A stretch of 64,000 nucleotides of DNA from Motacilla alba alba (lineage: Eukaryota; Chordata; Aves; Passeriformes; Motacillidae), in contig NC_052018.1 in the NCBI RefSeq assembly GCF_015832195.1, positions 66,959,666-67,023,665 of the forward strand, given 5' to 3'. The notes beneath the pieces were generated by a model. The model did no database searches, was not told the origin of the DNA, and saw nothing but the letters and a program-made list of their open reading frames with translations. The translations under genes were made by a program, and so were the position numbers. Shown here in pieces: positions 50,201 to 63,870 of the stretch (position 1 is the stretch's first letter; every line of letters begins with the position of its first letter).

Positions 50201-53150
50201 CACGTGCAAGGAGGTTGTGTGGTTTGGGTGAAGGTTTTGAGAATACCAGTCGTGCTTACTGAATTGAAATTACTGCTGATGTTTGTGAGTTGGCTGAATT
50301 CACTTGCCTCCAAAATGGGTCTTGGAGGAATTCTTTATGCATCGCTGTGCAATTTGCTTTCTGAAAATGACTTGTGGTTTTAAAGGCATCTACATGTCAG
50401 AAGAGGGTTATGCCCTCTAGCATAAATTTCTTTCCAGATAGCTAGTGGGAGGATTTCTAGAGAATGCAAGTTGCTGGTCAGTGCATACTCAGGGGAAATG
50501 AGGATATTGAAGAGAGAGAAAAATATAATAATTGGAGACTCAGGAGAAATACAAAAGCTATCCAGGAGGCCGCATCTTAAATTGCTATCTTCCTCCAATT
50601 GCTTAACTTAAAACAGCAAGTAAATGCCAGAATTTACTCATCCCTCCCTGCTCTGCTGTTTGCTGGAGCAGCATCTGTTGTCTGCCCACACAAGCACTCC
50701 TACTCTGTTCTCAGGCCCTGAAATACTCTCCTCACAGTTTGCTTTCCTCGTGGTTGTTTTTTCTGGGCTAGCTTCCCTGTAATTGTGGGATTATTCAGCT
50801 CTATCCATCCAGCATAGGAAAAAACCTAATTTCTTGTGTTCTGACAGATTGATGATAAAATAATATAGCTTATTGTTGTGCCTTTTGCAATATGATTCTA
50901 TTTAATACCTTTTGTGTAATGCAGGTTTTAAATGAGGTTTGTCTTCTTCCATTTTGTTCCCTTCAACTGCATTTTGAAGAGCCTGTGAAGTGGTGTTTCT
51001 GTGTGATGTATTGCTGTTCTTGGGGTACTTGTGTACCTGTAAGTCATTATGGGTATCACATCTTCAGTGTAACAGAGCATGCAGATGCATTTTTGTTTTA
51101 GAACAAAAACCGTGTGCTTGTCTTGTCTCTGCTTCTCCTGCTTCGTGACTGCTTCGAATCATTTCCAAACCATCACCTACATTATTTTATTTCTTAGTAT
51201 TTGTGGAGTGGGAGGGGGAAAAGAGACTGATAAAGAGTACTGCTGGATCTAGCAAAGAAAAGGGAACAGAAGGGGTGGGCTCTTTCAGGTTTTGCTTCTT
51301 TCTCACTAGAAGGAAGTGCAGCACAAATCACTGGGAGAGCCCAGTGGTTGTGTTGGGCCTATGTGGAGCGAAGGCAGGGAGCACACAGGTGTTGCTGCAG
51401 CAGAGTTTGGTGCATGCAGGAGCCATGGGTGTGCACAGTCAGCCAGAGTCTGCGGTGCTTTGCAGAGCTGTGCTCCTGTGGCTTTTAGGATGTTACCAAG
51501 TTTGGAGATTTTCTGCTTGGGCACGAGCACATGCTTTTTCTGTTACATAAAATGAGAGTGTGGAATTAATGGGTGATTGATATATAATATACATCTTCCA
51601 AAAGCTAGTGGAAATTGGACATGACAGAAGTGACAGCATGGCCAAAGCAAATTTATTTAAAACATTGAATGAAAATATTCACCAAAAACTCTGTTTTATC
51701 CTAAATACCACTAAATATTTTCTGGGCATTGAAGTCTTATTTTTACCTTTTGTCTTCCACTCTCTACTGCTCCATGAGTGCTCTGCCAATTTCGCAGTAG
51801 CCATGACTCACCCTTGAAGGGTCTTCAGACAGCTGACAAGCCTTCCTTACTTCACTGGGTATTGACGTTATTTAATGTCAGTACTCAAATTATGTATTGG
51901 GGAAACTGAGCTCTCTGCATGACCAGTGAAGAGAGGTAAATGTCTGTTTCTCTCTCTGGGGGTTGTTTGGTGCCCTGAGTGGCTGTCTGGAGTTGACAAG
52001 CAGGAGTACTCCTGACTCATGTTGTATACTGGTACACAGGAGGGTAGGCAGGGATGCTGGCTAGGAGTTGACGTGCAGTAGTAGAAGCAAGGACGAAGTA
52101 TGCATACAAAACCAAAGTTTGTCATCCTTCTTAGTGCTTTCCTTGCCTATCCAATAGACATATCTGTGCATCATTGAGTGCTATCTGATCTAAGTTTTTT
52201 TGGAATTGTTTGGGGCTTATTTGTGGGCTTCACTTGGTGTTTTTTTAGCACCCCATTTTATTTCTCTGCAGTGATTCCAGGAACAAAGTCTGTAACCTTA
52301 GTTCCCCTGTGGGGCACAGAAACACAGCAGAAGCCCAGGACTCCCTTACCAACAACAAAGAAGGTGAATGAAGAGGAAGGTCTATTCCAGTAAAGTCTCA
52401 AGAAACCCCTGCATGGTGACCAAAGCAGCTGCTAGAGAGTGAATGACCTGCAGGAGATAGGAAGATAGGAACCTGGGGAAGGATTTTGGACAGTAAAACT
52501 ATGAAGGGGTCTTGAAGAGAGTGAAGCATGGGGTGAGGGATGATGGTTGAACCATCCTGTTCAGGTATTTGGCAGTGAGGTAATTTCACCAGTTGCTTCC
52601 TCCATATTCTCTCCAAGATTTTTGGATCAGCACATTTTTGGGTTAGCTACATCTCTGGCCACTCACTGCCCACAGCTAATGTTTTGGTGTTTGAGAAGTT
52701 CTCTATCTGTTTTTCTGCACTGAATCCTGGTTCAGAGAGACTAATATTTGTCTGGTTGCACCACAGAAGTATCACATGCTTTCCACGGTTTCCTTAGAGT
52801 TAATATGTCAGGATTTGTGGATATTTCAGGTGTGGGGTTTTTTCCACTCTAGACTCTTATCCTGTTTCCATTCTTATTTAATTCAGTAAGTGGTAAACTC
52901 AGTGGTAAATTTTGTGTGTCTGTGATGGCAATTAAAAGCTATTACAGTCAGGACATCAGCTGGGAATCCTGGATACCAAATAGCATTTTGAAGGGTTCAT
53001 ATTCTTTCTGGAATTTAGGTACTTAGTCTAGCTCATGGCTTTGTGTGCAAAGCCAATTCATTGATTTTCTCTAGTGACCAGGTGAGATGCTAAGCATGGA
53101 GGGTGTGTATTCTTTTTAAGCACGATTAAACAATTTCTTGTGTTAAGATT

Positions 53151-53174
53151 GTTTTGTTTTGTTTTGTTTTGTTT
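53151..53174 (+). repeat. GTTTT microsatellite
   Basis: Four copies of GTTTT followed by GTTT. Confidence 0.95.
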
Positions 53175-54706
53175 GCAAATGGCAAATTGTTCTTTCCAGT
53201 CAGCATAATGAAAAGGGTGAGATGAGTGCTCTAAGCCCTTGAAAGAAACACATTATTATGGTGGGCATACACATGCACACATCCTGATACACATATATAT
53301 TTATTCAGATGTACCAAGAGCAGCTGCTGGAGAACAGTAAACCCTTTTTATAGTCAGCAGATTTTAGCTCTTATTAGTGGAAAATAACAAGAACAAATTT
53401 CATGTTGTACAGCTTTGCCTTTTGGTGCAGGCATGCCAGTGCAAGTGGCTGATAGCAAGAAAACTCAATTTGTTGTCTTACACTTTACAGCTTACCAAAT
53501 ATGTCAGCCCAGTTCATCTTGGGCTTTTACTAACAGAAGATCAGTGAAACTGCAAAGCATATCTGTCTGCATATTAAATTTCAGAATTTACTTGGCACTG
53601 CCTTCTGCTGCTGGTGGAATATGGTACTGGGTCCCTGGGAGGCCCCAGTTCTTTGTGCATTTGCAGAACACCTTTTTTAGCCTAGTTTAAGGGCAGACAT
53701 GCCACTTAGTCAAAGGTTCTGCTTTGAATCATTGAAAATTATTTTCCTTGGTGCATGTTTTTGCAAGCTACTTGTAGAAATCAATGGTTTGATTGCTTTT
53801 CCTGCTTAATTGATCTACTCAATTCACAGACTGCTTCAGTTACCCTTTCAGACCACATCTTGGTGTGCATCCCACTCCTTCAAAAGTAACAAAAAGTTAA
53901 GCACTTAGCCACTTTGTATCTCATATGCAAAAAGGGAAAAGCTCCTCATCCCACACATCTTTTCATACTGTATACACATGTGCAAGTAATTTAGTGAAGA
54001 AATGGCACATGACACGTTAGTATATTTTATTAGCAATTGGCACTGCCATACCAGTATTTTGCTTTTGAAATAATGGCAGAACTTGCTAAGATTGCTGCTA
54101 AAATCAAAGGCTGAATCTAGCACTGCATTCCTGTTTCTGAGTCTTAGCAGGAAGAGACAAAAAGCAAAAGATACAACAAAAGTATTTTGATAAACAAATG
54201 TCACCCACTTTAAAGTGTTGAATCTCAGTTTAATTTTTCCCATGCTACATAAATAGCCTCTTCACTTCCTTTAGCCTTGCAGTTTTTCATTTCCCACTGT
54301 TATTCAAACAAAATAAAAAAAACCTAGTTATATTTATGAGGACTCTATATTTACTCAGTTTAAGGGTTTTTGTTTCTTCAGTAAATGTACTTAATAAAAT
54401 TAAATGCTCTGGGAATGTGCCAGAAATGCTGTCAGCCACTATGGCAAGCAGATGGATGAAGTTTCAGCTGAATGTGATGTGCCCAGGTTACTTTGTTCAT
54501 TTAGAAGCTGATGACCACAGTCACTGGATGTACTAGAGTAGCCTGTGAGGATGCGTTTTTAAAGAGCTCAGAGTCACAATTTCATACTCCCAGCACCTAT
54601 GGGTTTACTGATAAACTTGGCCCTATCCAGGCATTGAATTGGGTTCTAGGACCTGGCCACTCAGCACTAAGGCTGGATGTGAAGGCAATCTAGCTGCAGC
54701 ATCTGT

Positions 54707-54716
54707 CCCCCCCCCT
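54707..54716 (+). repeat. Run of about 10 C
   Basis: A short C homopolymer (GTCCCC...CCTTGA) about 120 bp before the recognisable CR1 sequence. Confidence 0.85.
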
Positions 54717-54834
54717 TGACTGCCAGGGTTGATTCTGCTGTTTTGACTGGTTAGGCTGGTTGTACCCTTCCTCCTGCAATAGCTCCATGTGTGTCCCTCC
54801 CAAAGCTGCACACTCTGTTGCAGAGGACAACCTC

Positions 54835-55540
54835 CCCAATAGATTTTTTTGTCTGGAAAGTGGCCCAGTGGAGAAGGGTCTGAGAGTGCTGTCGACAGCT
54901 GGCTTAACATGAGCCAGTGTGTGCCCAGGTGGGCAAGGAGGCCAAAGACATCCCGGCCTGTATCAGACACAGCGTGGCCAGCAGGACCAGGGCAGTGACT
55001 GTCCCCATGTACTTGGTGCTGGTGAGGCCACACCTTGAGTGCTGTGTCCAGTTCTGGGCTCCTCATTGCAAGAAAGACATTGAGGTGCTGGAGGGTGTCC
55101 AGAGGAGAGCAACAGAGCTGGTCAAAGGTTTACAGGGGAAGTCGTATGAGGAGCAGCTGAGGGAGCTGGGCTTGTTTAAGCTGGAGAAAAGAAGGCTCAG
55201 GGGAGACCTTGCCACTCTCTACAACTACCTGGAAGGAGTCTGTAGCCAGGTCAGTCTCTTCTGCCAGGGAACCAGCAGCAGCCCAAGAGGAAATGGCCTT
55301 AAGTTGTGCCAGGGACAATTCAGGTGTGATATCAGGAAAATGTTTTTCACTGAGAGGGCATTTGAGCATTGGAAGAAACTTCCCAGGGAAGTGGTAGAGT
55401 CACCATCCCTGGAAGTGTTCAAGGAAAGACTGAATGTGGAAATTAGTGCTATGATTTAGTTGACATGGTGTGTTCTGTCAAAGGTTGAGCTCAGTGAACT
55501 GGGAGATCTTTTCCAACCTTAATGATTATATGATTCTAAG
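54835..55540 (+). mobile_element. CR1 LINE 3' piece with an uninterrupted 180-codon C-terminal frame
   Basis: This 5'-truncated CR1 copy carries the C-terminal third of the LINE protein in one open frame (54917-55459). It runs from [20 protein letters not shown] through [40 protein letters not shown] and [19 protein letters not shown] to [19 protein letters not shown]. It stops at what looks like the natural terminator at 55457-55459. The 3' tail has GAACTGGGAGATCTTTTCCA and ends in ATGATTATATGATTCTAAG, two octamer-like units. The catalytic reverse-transcriptase core is missing, so the copy is dead. The intact frame suggests it is younger than the other copies here. The ATG is not a real start; the frame simply begins inside the element. 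The 5' end is approximate. Confidence 0.93.
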
Positions 55541-56276
55541 ACAAACAAAACCTAATTGTGTGCATTGCTCACCCACTGAGCACCAAGCCTGGGTGAAAAC
55601 GTGTCTCAGAGCTCTGTGGTTACATGTAAATGCATATACACATCAACATGGTCAATGTCCCTTCTACATAAATGTACACTGAGCTAGAGGTGAATTTTTT
55701 ATTTTTTTGGACAGGCCTTTCTAAAGTTGGCTTGATTGTTTATTTTTTCATTGTATTTCTTACTGTGAAAACTCTGAATGTACTACTCTCTCAGATAAAT
55801 TTTTCATTATGTTTTCCACAGAACTTCATTAAAATATTATGTATTGAAAAATAATATTCTTCTAGTAAGCTTAGAAAATTGAATAGGATTTTGTCGATTC
55901 AGGCTCAGATTTGTTGTTTAGAGGAATAGGTGTTGAAATTGGGCACTGAAATATTGACTTTTAGTTCTTAATAGTATTTTTTGTGTTGTGTTATGTTATC
56001 AGATTAGTTAAATTTACTTATAGAATTCACACAGCATCAATGCCTTTTCTTCCTGTCACTTTGCCCTTTGGTCAGTAGGCTGGGGATGGGCAAGAGGTTG
56101 GGAGAGGACACAGCCAGGAAAACTGACCAGATTGATCAAAGAGATAGTTCATACTATATAAAAACATGTTCAGTAATCAATAAAAGTAGAGGTGGAGGAA
56201 GGAGTGGGATCTTTGGCTTCTGGGATGGCCATTGCTTATGCACTGACTGGGGAATGGGGAAGGGATGTCATTTGCA

Positions 56277-56297
56277 TCCCTCCCTCCCTCCCTCCTC
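56277..56297 (+). repeat. CCCT microsatellite
   Basis: About four copies of TCCC in ATCCCTCCCTCCCTCCCTCC. Confidence 0.93.
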
Positions 56298-59200
56298 CAG
56301 ATTAAACTGTTCTTATCTCTACCCACGAGTTTTCTTGCTCTTGTTCTTCCTGTTCTCTCCATCCTCCCTCTGTGGGAGCAGCAGGAGAGAGCAAATGGCC
56401 ACATGGTGCTTGATTGCTGACTATGTCCAGCCTGCTTCAACAGGTTTCTCTCTTTATCTTGATATAACTTGTAATATTGCATGTCTTGTGAGTAACACTG
56501 AATGTCTTTATTCCACCACTCCTGAAGATTGCATTGTAGAAAATTGCAGTGTTCTTCAACAAAAGCCTAGGTTGTTGCACGCATAGTGTTCCTTTTAGTA
56601 ACCTCATTCCCTCCCAAAATTGATCTATCTTGTAGAGCTTTTTCTAATTGCTGTCACATTGCCTGGTTTCTGTCTCATTTTATTCTTATTCAGAGGTGTT
56701 AACATTTACGAGTTCCTGTAAATACTGAAATGGAAAAAGACAGCAGATCATTTTATCTCCTCTTTTGTTAATCACAAGGGAAAGGTTTGTGCAGTATAAC
56801 TTTGAAGCATAGTAGTCATTATGCCAGGTCTAGTATTGTCATTAAACTCATGTGCAGACTATCCTGGAAACTTTGATACTAGCCAGTCTCTCTAACACTG
56901 GCATGAAACTACTGGTTGAAATACTGCAGACATAAGACAATTTACAGGATTAAGTGCAGGAGCAATGGCTTTTCATACCCCATAAGTCTCTCATTCTGAT
57001 TCATGTGTGCTTTCAGAGTGTGAAGCTAAGTCCTTTAACAAGCAATAGAGTTAAGGCTACTGAGAATATACTTCCTGTAAACAAGGTGATAGATGGCAAA
57101 ATGATGTGCCCGTGTATCTCTTCCCTGTCTGTACATTAATTTTAAATAGGAGTTGAATTAAAAAAGGTCATTGAGCAAGCCCTGTTCCCTCAATGGATTG
57201 TTTTTGGTGCTGACGCACAAGCAAGAATGGTAAAGGCATAGTGGAGCTGATCGTGTCGGTGCCACAAGACACGTGAGAGTTACTACAGAGGCAGCTGTCT
57301 TTGCTACTGGCTGGTACAGATGCATGGAGTGCATAGGTAAGCCTTTATCTTCCAAGATCTTAGTCTTGTAAGTATGTCAGAACTGCTGTTTCCACACTCC
57401 TTCTGGAAGAAAATATATTGCTTGGAATATAGAGCAAGTACATGCATGTGTAAATCTTGATGGTGTTTGGACAGCTTCTAAGCACCTAAAAATGTTTTGT
57501 ATTCATTTATATTAACCCAAACAGATTAAAATCATATTTATCCTTGAACTGGGGCCTGCTTCCAAAAGCTCTCATGCATATAAGGAATTGCCAGGGGAAG
57601 TCTCCTGTCACAGGTCGCTGAGACACTACATCCTGTGATACAGCCTCTGAGGGAGTGCTTTGGTGCTTGGGACCAAGCAGGTCATACCAGACCTAGGAAA
57701 TTTCTTCTGCCTTTCTCAAGCCCTCATCCCTCACCTGTTGCTGCGCTGCTAAAGAAGTGCTGAGGTTGGCATAAAGAGCCAGTGTATCTCTGTAACTTCT
57801 GCAGCATCATCTGCCTCCAAGATTTCCAGGAGAGACACAAACTCTCAAATCCTAGCAAATCCCAAGTGTCCCAGGTTCCTCACTGCAGACATGGCTGAGG
57901 GCTCTGTAACACAGGCAGTGAAAAACCCAAGCATGAATTCACCTTGACTCGGGTTGCATTTGTGGAAATCCAGCAGGAGTTTTGGTTGCCGTGAAGTCCT
58001 GAGATAGCTAAATGTTTGGTTTATCTTTCTGTCAGACTCTTGGAGGTCTCCTAGGTGCGTAGGAATTACTGTCTTTTGTGAGTGAGGGCACTTTGCCCTT
58101 CATCTGAGCTTAATAGTGCAGGCATGGAGGGCAGAGTGGGTTGCTTGGAGCTTCCTGGAAGGAGGAAAGATGGGTTCTTGTTTCTGGTTCATAGTGACCT
58201 CAGGGGACATGAAGACCCTGGCAGCCTTAGGGCTTAGCCCTGTCGGAACATTATACTTTGCCTCCTAGTCTGAACAGTAGAAAATCAAGATGTTCCCTCT
58301 CCAGGAAAAGCACAGGGTGAGAATTGCATTAGCCACACTATGAGATTACTCTCCTCTCTCAGGGCTTCTAGTTAATATAATTCCCCTTCTTTTTATTTTT
58401 TTTCTCTTGCTGAAACAAGTCTGCCTGTGTTAAACAACAGACCCTTTTCCTCGGTTTTGGCCAGAGGAGGAAGCCTTTGTCCCGATCTCCTGGCAGCTAG
58501 CCAAGGCAGTCGGGATGTGGGCCAGGAGGGGGTGAACTTGAAAGGAACAGTGTGTTGTTTCTGCTCTGGTAGCATTCTTCCTTCTTCAGCAGTGCCTCGG
58601 CCCCTGGCTGCCTTCAGTCACTCATTATACACAAAAGAACCTAAGGGCAAAAGAGACAATTTTCTCTTGATCGCCTGTAACTTGAAATAATAAGAAACAA
58701 AACCATTTTGGGGCTTTCAGTTGTGTGTGTGGAGACATGGTTGGGATGAAAATCTTCTTGTAACTGGCAACTTTCTCACAAGAGAGAAAAGAACCAAGAG
58801 CACCTTTTTTTCCCCATTTTAATAGCCTTCATACTGTAACATCCATCTTCCCAGTCCTGTATCTCCTATCAGTTGTGATTTTGCCTTGGCAGGGCATAAG
58901 TTTTGTTACTGGATATTACTTGTATCCTAGTTAGCATTTTTGCATTCATTTTCATTTCAGTAGTTATATAAAGAAATAAGCAGTGATATGTATGCTCTTG
59001 GAAGACTTAGGCTTAAGTCTAAGAGGCTAAGAGTATAAGAGGCTGCATTTAGAATTAAGAATTTTTAGGGCTATAGTCTCGAGATTTTTTTGAAAACATA
59101 TAGGATTATTTCCCATTCCTGCAAGGCCTGATACTACAGGGTGGTGACCACTAGGTTTGAACAGTCAAGAAGTGAAAAACATAGCAAATTGGGTGTTCAG

Positions 59201-62200
59201 ACATCTGCCAAAAAAGACACTCACACTGAGGTATCTGAAATGCAGTGACAAAAAGGCTTTTGCATGTGGTGCTTCTCACTTGGAAGCTGACGCAAGCAAA
59301 ATGTTTGAAATTTGAATCTGTGAAAGACTTAAATGGATCATTGGGTCATTGAGCTTGGCTTCCTGTGTGCTGCAGGCCACACAGTCTCTCTTCTGCAGAG
59401 GGACCAGTATCTGGAGTTCATTAATTTATCCATCACTGATGCAGAATTATCAAGTGATAGCCAATCAAGTGTGTTCATTTCGTACTAACAATTAATCACC
59501 TTCACCACTTCAAGAAGGCAGTGCTGTACTTCCAGTCTGCATATGTCTGGTTCCTACTTCCAACCCTTCAGTACCCGTAGTTTTCTCACCATGAAAATAT
59601 GCAGATGCTGTAAACAAGTCACCTCTCAATCATCTTTTTTTGGTAAGCTGACCAAAGCAAATTTATCATCTTTCTCCAAAGTGTCCCTTTCAACCCCAGT
59701 GTTCATTCTGAGGCTGTTTTCATACTCTTCCTGATTTAGGATGTGGTTACAAAACTGCAAGCTATATGCCAGTGTTTTACTTACCAATACTATATATGGA
59801 AATAAAGATACCCTCACCTCTCTCCATCCCTCTTGGACATCTTAGCTTGCACAGCACGCCTCTTCATCATTTCCTTTCTGTGGACAAAAATCACAGATAG
59901 CAGCCTACCATGACTCGAAGCACAAAGGTGCCTGCTCTAGAATCTCAAGTGCTGGGCTGTATTTCTGCAGGCTTTCTGCGTTACATAGCTGTGGTGAAGC
60001 TTTTCCTGCTCATAAGCACTGCTGAAATTTGTCTCGGTCATTGCAACTCTCTCCTGTCTGCAAAAACGTGATAACGTTAGTATCTGATTAACCTACTATG
60101 CAGCACTGTTCACAAGCCATCTGTAAGAACCTATTTTTAAATTGTGGTTTTGTCAGATCCAGATTTGTCTGGATTCATTCAATAACTCTTAAACAGCTGT
60201 AAAAGATACGTTAGAAATTGCAGTGTATGAGCTGCAACCATAGCAGTTCTTTCGGCGACTCAAACTAGACAATCCTGGCATTTCCTCTGCAAATGACTTT
60301 GGTTTTGGCACCTCTAACTCTGTCTAGTTCAACTTAAAAGTTGCTTAATGGCTATAAAAGTACCTAACCACATTCTCATAAGAATCTGCCTGTTCATTCT
60401 ACCAGTGTGGGTTATTTTTCAACTTTTCTTTTTCTTCTGTGTTAACCTACCTGAACTGGGAATGCAACATTAAAATGCACCAAATAAAGGAGTCTCTTAG
60501 AAGATCCTGCTAAGATTTGTTATCTGATCTTGTGTGAGATACAACACATTTCCAGGCTGAGGACAGACATCAGAGGCAGTGTGTGGTACAGGAGGGTTGG
60601 CTGAAGTGTCCCACGCAGCTGGAAATCCATGTTGTTGGATTCACAGCTCTGAACTGGTAGGAGCAAAGGCATAGCACTGTGACATTTCCAGGAGGAGAGT
60701 TTAGAGATTTCTTTATAAAACTTAGTGGTTGGAGAAGAGACTTCAGAGAGTAGTAGCTGGAGAAAGCTATGTATTAGCATTGCTGAGTGTGTTGTATGGC
60801 AAGTGTTTCATGATAGTGATGTAATGCCTTTAACAGCTCAAGCTATGTAAGAGCACTGTTGAATTCATATTGCTGTTGCACCGTCCAGTTGACAGCCAAA
60901 CCAGTGCAGTGCTGACCTCTGCAATATTTTCTAAATATATGTTATTTGTATAGTGTAAGATGTTTGAGATTTATGTGCTTATCAGCCCAAGGTACTCCTT
61001 ATATTTATCACTCATTACTCACTTTTTTTTTTCTTTTTCTTCCTTGCTGTGGTTTTATATCATGCCTCCTTAGTGTTTACATCCTTGAACATCAGTAATT
61101 GTTTGATTATGTGTTTTTTTAGATTATCTCTTTGAACTCTTCCTGGATAATCTCTGTTTTGGCATTCCTCCATTTTTCTGTGCCACCTTGCATTTATCAG
61201 AGCTTCCTGCATTTTTTTTCTATGTTAATATAAATAATGAAATTATATGAGGTTAACAGGGAGACTGTTCTTTCCTCCAGTTTCTTTATTAGTTGTAGTG
61301 GTAAGGAAGAAGAAAACATTCTGTCTCACCTAGTTCCATCATTTTACAGTGTCTGGGCCAATTACAGGCTGGGGTATTTGCTCCCAAGATCCTGTTTGAT
61401 AAATAATAGGATGTTCCATTGCCTAGGATTGCAGATCCCTGAAGTTCTGGGAGTTTCCATGACCTCTGGAGAGCTGCTCTTTCAGAGAGATCCATACCTG
61501 ACCTTTAGGAGATAGGAAATGGCTGTGTGCTAGTGAGCGAGAGTTCTCCTAATGCTCTGGAGTTAGGAGTTGTTCTGTGTCAGCAAAGCACCACAATAAT
61601 TCAGGACAGAAGTGCTAAAACCAAGCAAGCATTGCTGTGAGGCTGGCATAACTGTCACCAGTATGCACATGGGGGTCCAGTCTTTATCTGTGTGTTGTTA
61701 AAACTTACACCATATTTTGTCAGTGTGAATAACTGAGAGTAAACCAGTGGTCAAGAGGGTAGTAACTGGGATTCATGGTATTTCAGATGAAGTTGGTAGA
61801 TACTGTGGGACAAATTGCTACTTCAAAACATCAGTTTTGATTTTTAATATATTTCTGCCTGGTCAGTGTCTCTGTTAGATTTTCTCCACCATCCCTGCTT
61901 TCCATTAACAAACGTGAGCCTAATCAAGGTGCTGCCTCACAGAGTGTGGCTGCAGCCCACCATCCCTCCTCCAGCTTGGATCCAGGGACCTGCCCTGGGC
62001 TGAGACTCCTGAGCAGCAGTAGCCCAGTGGCCATGGGAAAAACATGCAAGCCCAGCACATTGGTGTCTCATCCATTCTTCCTGAACTGTCCTTTTCTAGA
62101 TATCCTTCAAGTGCCAGGCTAAAAATTTCAAGCTTGTGAAGCAAATCAATTGTGCCAGAAAACGTTTTGTTAAGCTGCAGTTGAACATTCTGGGGGAGAT

Positions 62201-62389
62201 CATTTCTAGCATAGCCATCAGAGCCCTGGCTGGCACCGCAGCAATGAGAGGCAGATCAAGCAGAGAGCCTCGCTCCTTAACACGTCACATCTAACCACAG
62301 TGACATACATTTCTTTCCATTTAAAACTCTGGAGAAGTAGGTATGTGCTGTAGCTCAGCTGCATGCAATTGAGACACGGGGCCTCCCTG

Positions 62390-62660
62390 CCCGTTGCAGG
62401 AAATGAGTTTGCTGTGTCTGCGACAGCCGTGGTGTTCTCACAGCCATGGCAGCAGCGCAGCTCGCCGTGCCGTTCTTCCACTGCGGGTGTGAGCCCGGCG
62501 AGCCCACAGCTCTGCTGGCCCCCAGCCACCCTGTGCCACCTCCAGCCTGCCTCACCTCTCCTCAAGGGTCCCCAGGGGCACTGGCTCCCTGTGCCTTCAT
62601 CCAGGAGCAGCTCTGAGGAGCAGCCTCTGCGTGGCACCCTCTGTGTGGCACCCCCTAAAA
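62390..62660. other. GC-rich, CpG-bearing islet in the downstream intron
   Basis: The part at 62390-62505 has about 11 CpG (GTCTGCGACAGCCGTGG, CAGCTCGCCGTGCCG, AGCCCGGCGAGCC). It is followed by CpG-poor GC-rich sequence and a small duplication of TGTGTGGCACCC/TGCGTGGCACCC at about 62628-62653. Open frames on both strands (up to 139 codons on the minus strand) match nothing I recognise. Confidence 0.4.
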
Positions 62661-63369
62661 CAGCAGGACACTGGAGAGCACATAGTTCTGAACGTTTCTT
62701 CTGAGGTGGAGAATGCCTTTAGGATTATTTTGTCTAAATATGGCAATTCAGGGTTTTTGGAGCCACAAGTTATAAAACTCACTTTTCCCTATGGTTTGGA
62801 TTGCTGCAGTGAGTAATGTCCATTTCTTAGTTTAAAAAAAAAAAAGTGAGAGTGTGGAAAGTAACAGTAAACACTCATCAAGTGGTCAAGTGGTAACCCA
62901 AAAGAATTTAATTTTCTTCATTCCTATCTGCATACCAGTTTAGTCTTAATTTAAGGTATGAGCAGCCTGCCCTGGGAGGTGCATTACTGTATAGTACATT
63001 CTTCTAGTAATTTAAAATAATGCCAAAGCAAACATATTTTTTAAAAAACAACCCTAAGAAGTAAATGGTATAGTTTGTTGCCCTCCATCTGGTTAGCTGT
63101 CTCAAAGGTCATAAAATGGGGGTCCTTTGGTGGGGCAGCGTGGTTTATGTAGCATATGCAGATTGGTATTTTGGCTTTAAGCCAGATCTACCTAATTTTC
63201 CATTTTACTTCTATGATGAGAATAGGTACTTGAGGTGACTTCAAGGGGCAGTTTGTGATTTCATCCATATTTGTATGAGAGAGCCTTTTAAGAGTATTTA
63301 AGATTAAAACATAGTCTAAATAAAGTTCAGGTACAAAAAAATAGCAGAGTTCACTTGTTTTATCAAAAG

Positions 63370-63870
63370 GCTGAGCTTGCAGCCAGGCACAGGCCCAGCT
63401 CGCACCATCCAAGAGCCCACACCTCACAGCTCTTTGTGCTCTGCACTTCTGATGATTGTGCTGCAAGGCGAACAAACAGGAGCCAGAAAATTTACACAGC
63501 CCCTGCAGCCTTCCAGAGTGTGGCTGTTTCTCTCTGTTCAAATGTGTGCTTCTGTAGTCATGGGTGTGTGAACAGAGCAGAGAATTGTGCTCACCCAGAA
63601 ACTCCTGTGCCACTGCAACAGCAAATTCAGAGGAGGAGTGTATTGTGCTGCCAGGGTGGCACGGAGCACTGGGCTGCTCCCTGCCTGGCACACCAGTAGG
63701 ACATTGCCTTTGGCTGCTCCTGCCCCCACAGACTGTCCCCTGAAGAGAACAGTCTCGTGCTTTTCACCTTGTCCTCGCTGGCAGTGCTCCTGGGCTAGGC
63801 ACAAGTGCCTCTCTCTGCTGGTAGAGCAGCCACCGAAGGGAGCTGGAGCTGTGAAAGTGGCTTTCCCCAC
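63370..63870. other. GC-richer block without recognisable gene
   Basis: This stretch near the right edge is GC-richer than the intron average and holds open frames on both strands, including 167 codons on the minus strand (63188-63691) and 114 on the plus. None shows a domain, a signal peptide or a familiar sequence. I take them as chance frames favoured by base composition. Confidence 0.4.

Noticed and set aside
56068..56586. 172-codon plus-strand open frame
   Set aside because: The composition is intron-like, it crosses a CCCT microsatellite, and it shows no domain. The start is not an ATG in good context.
59320..59440. Possible old CR1 tail (GGATCATTGGGTCATTGAGC)
   Set aside because: The similarity to the 'tcattgagtccaac' part of CR1 is brief, and neither the octamers nor the flanking tail sequence is present.
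63188..63691. 167-codon minus-strand open frame
   Set aside because: No recognisable domain or similarity. It overlaps a plus-strand open frame in a GC-richer block and sits inside the UST intron, so it is best explained as chance.
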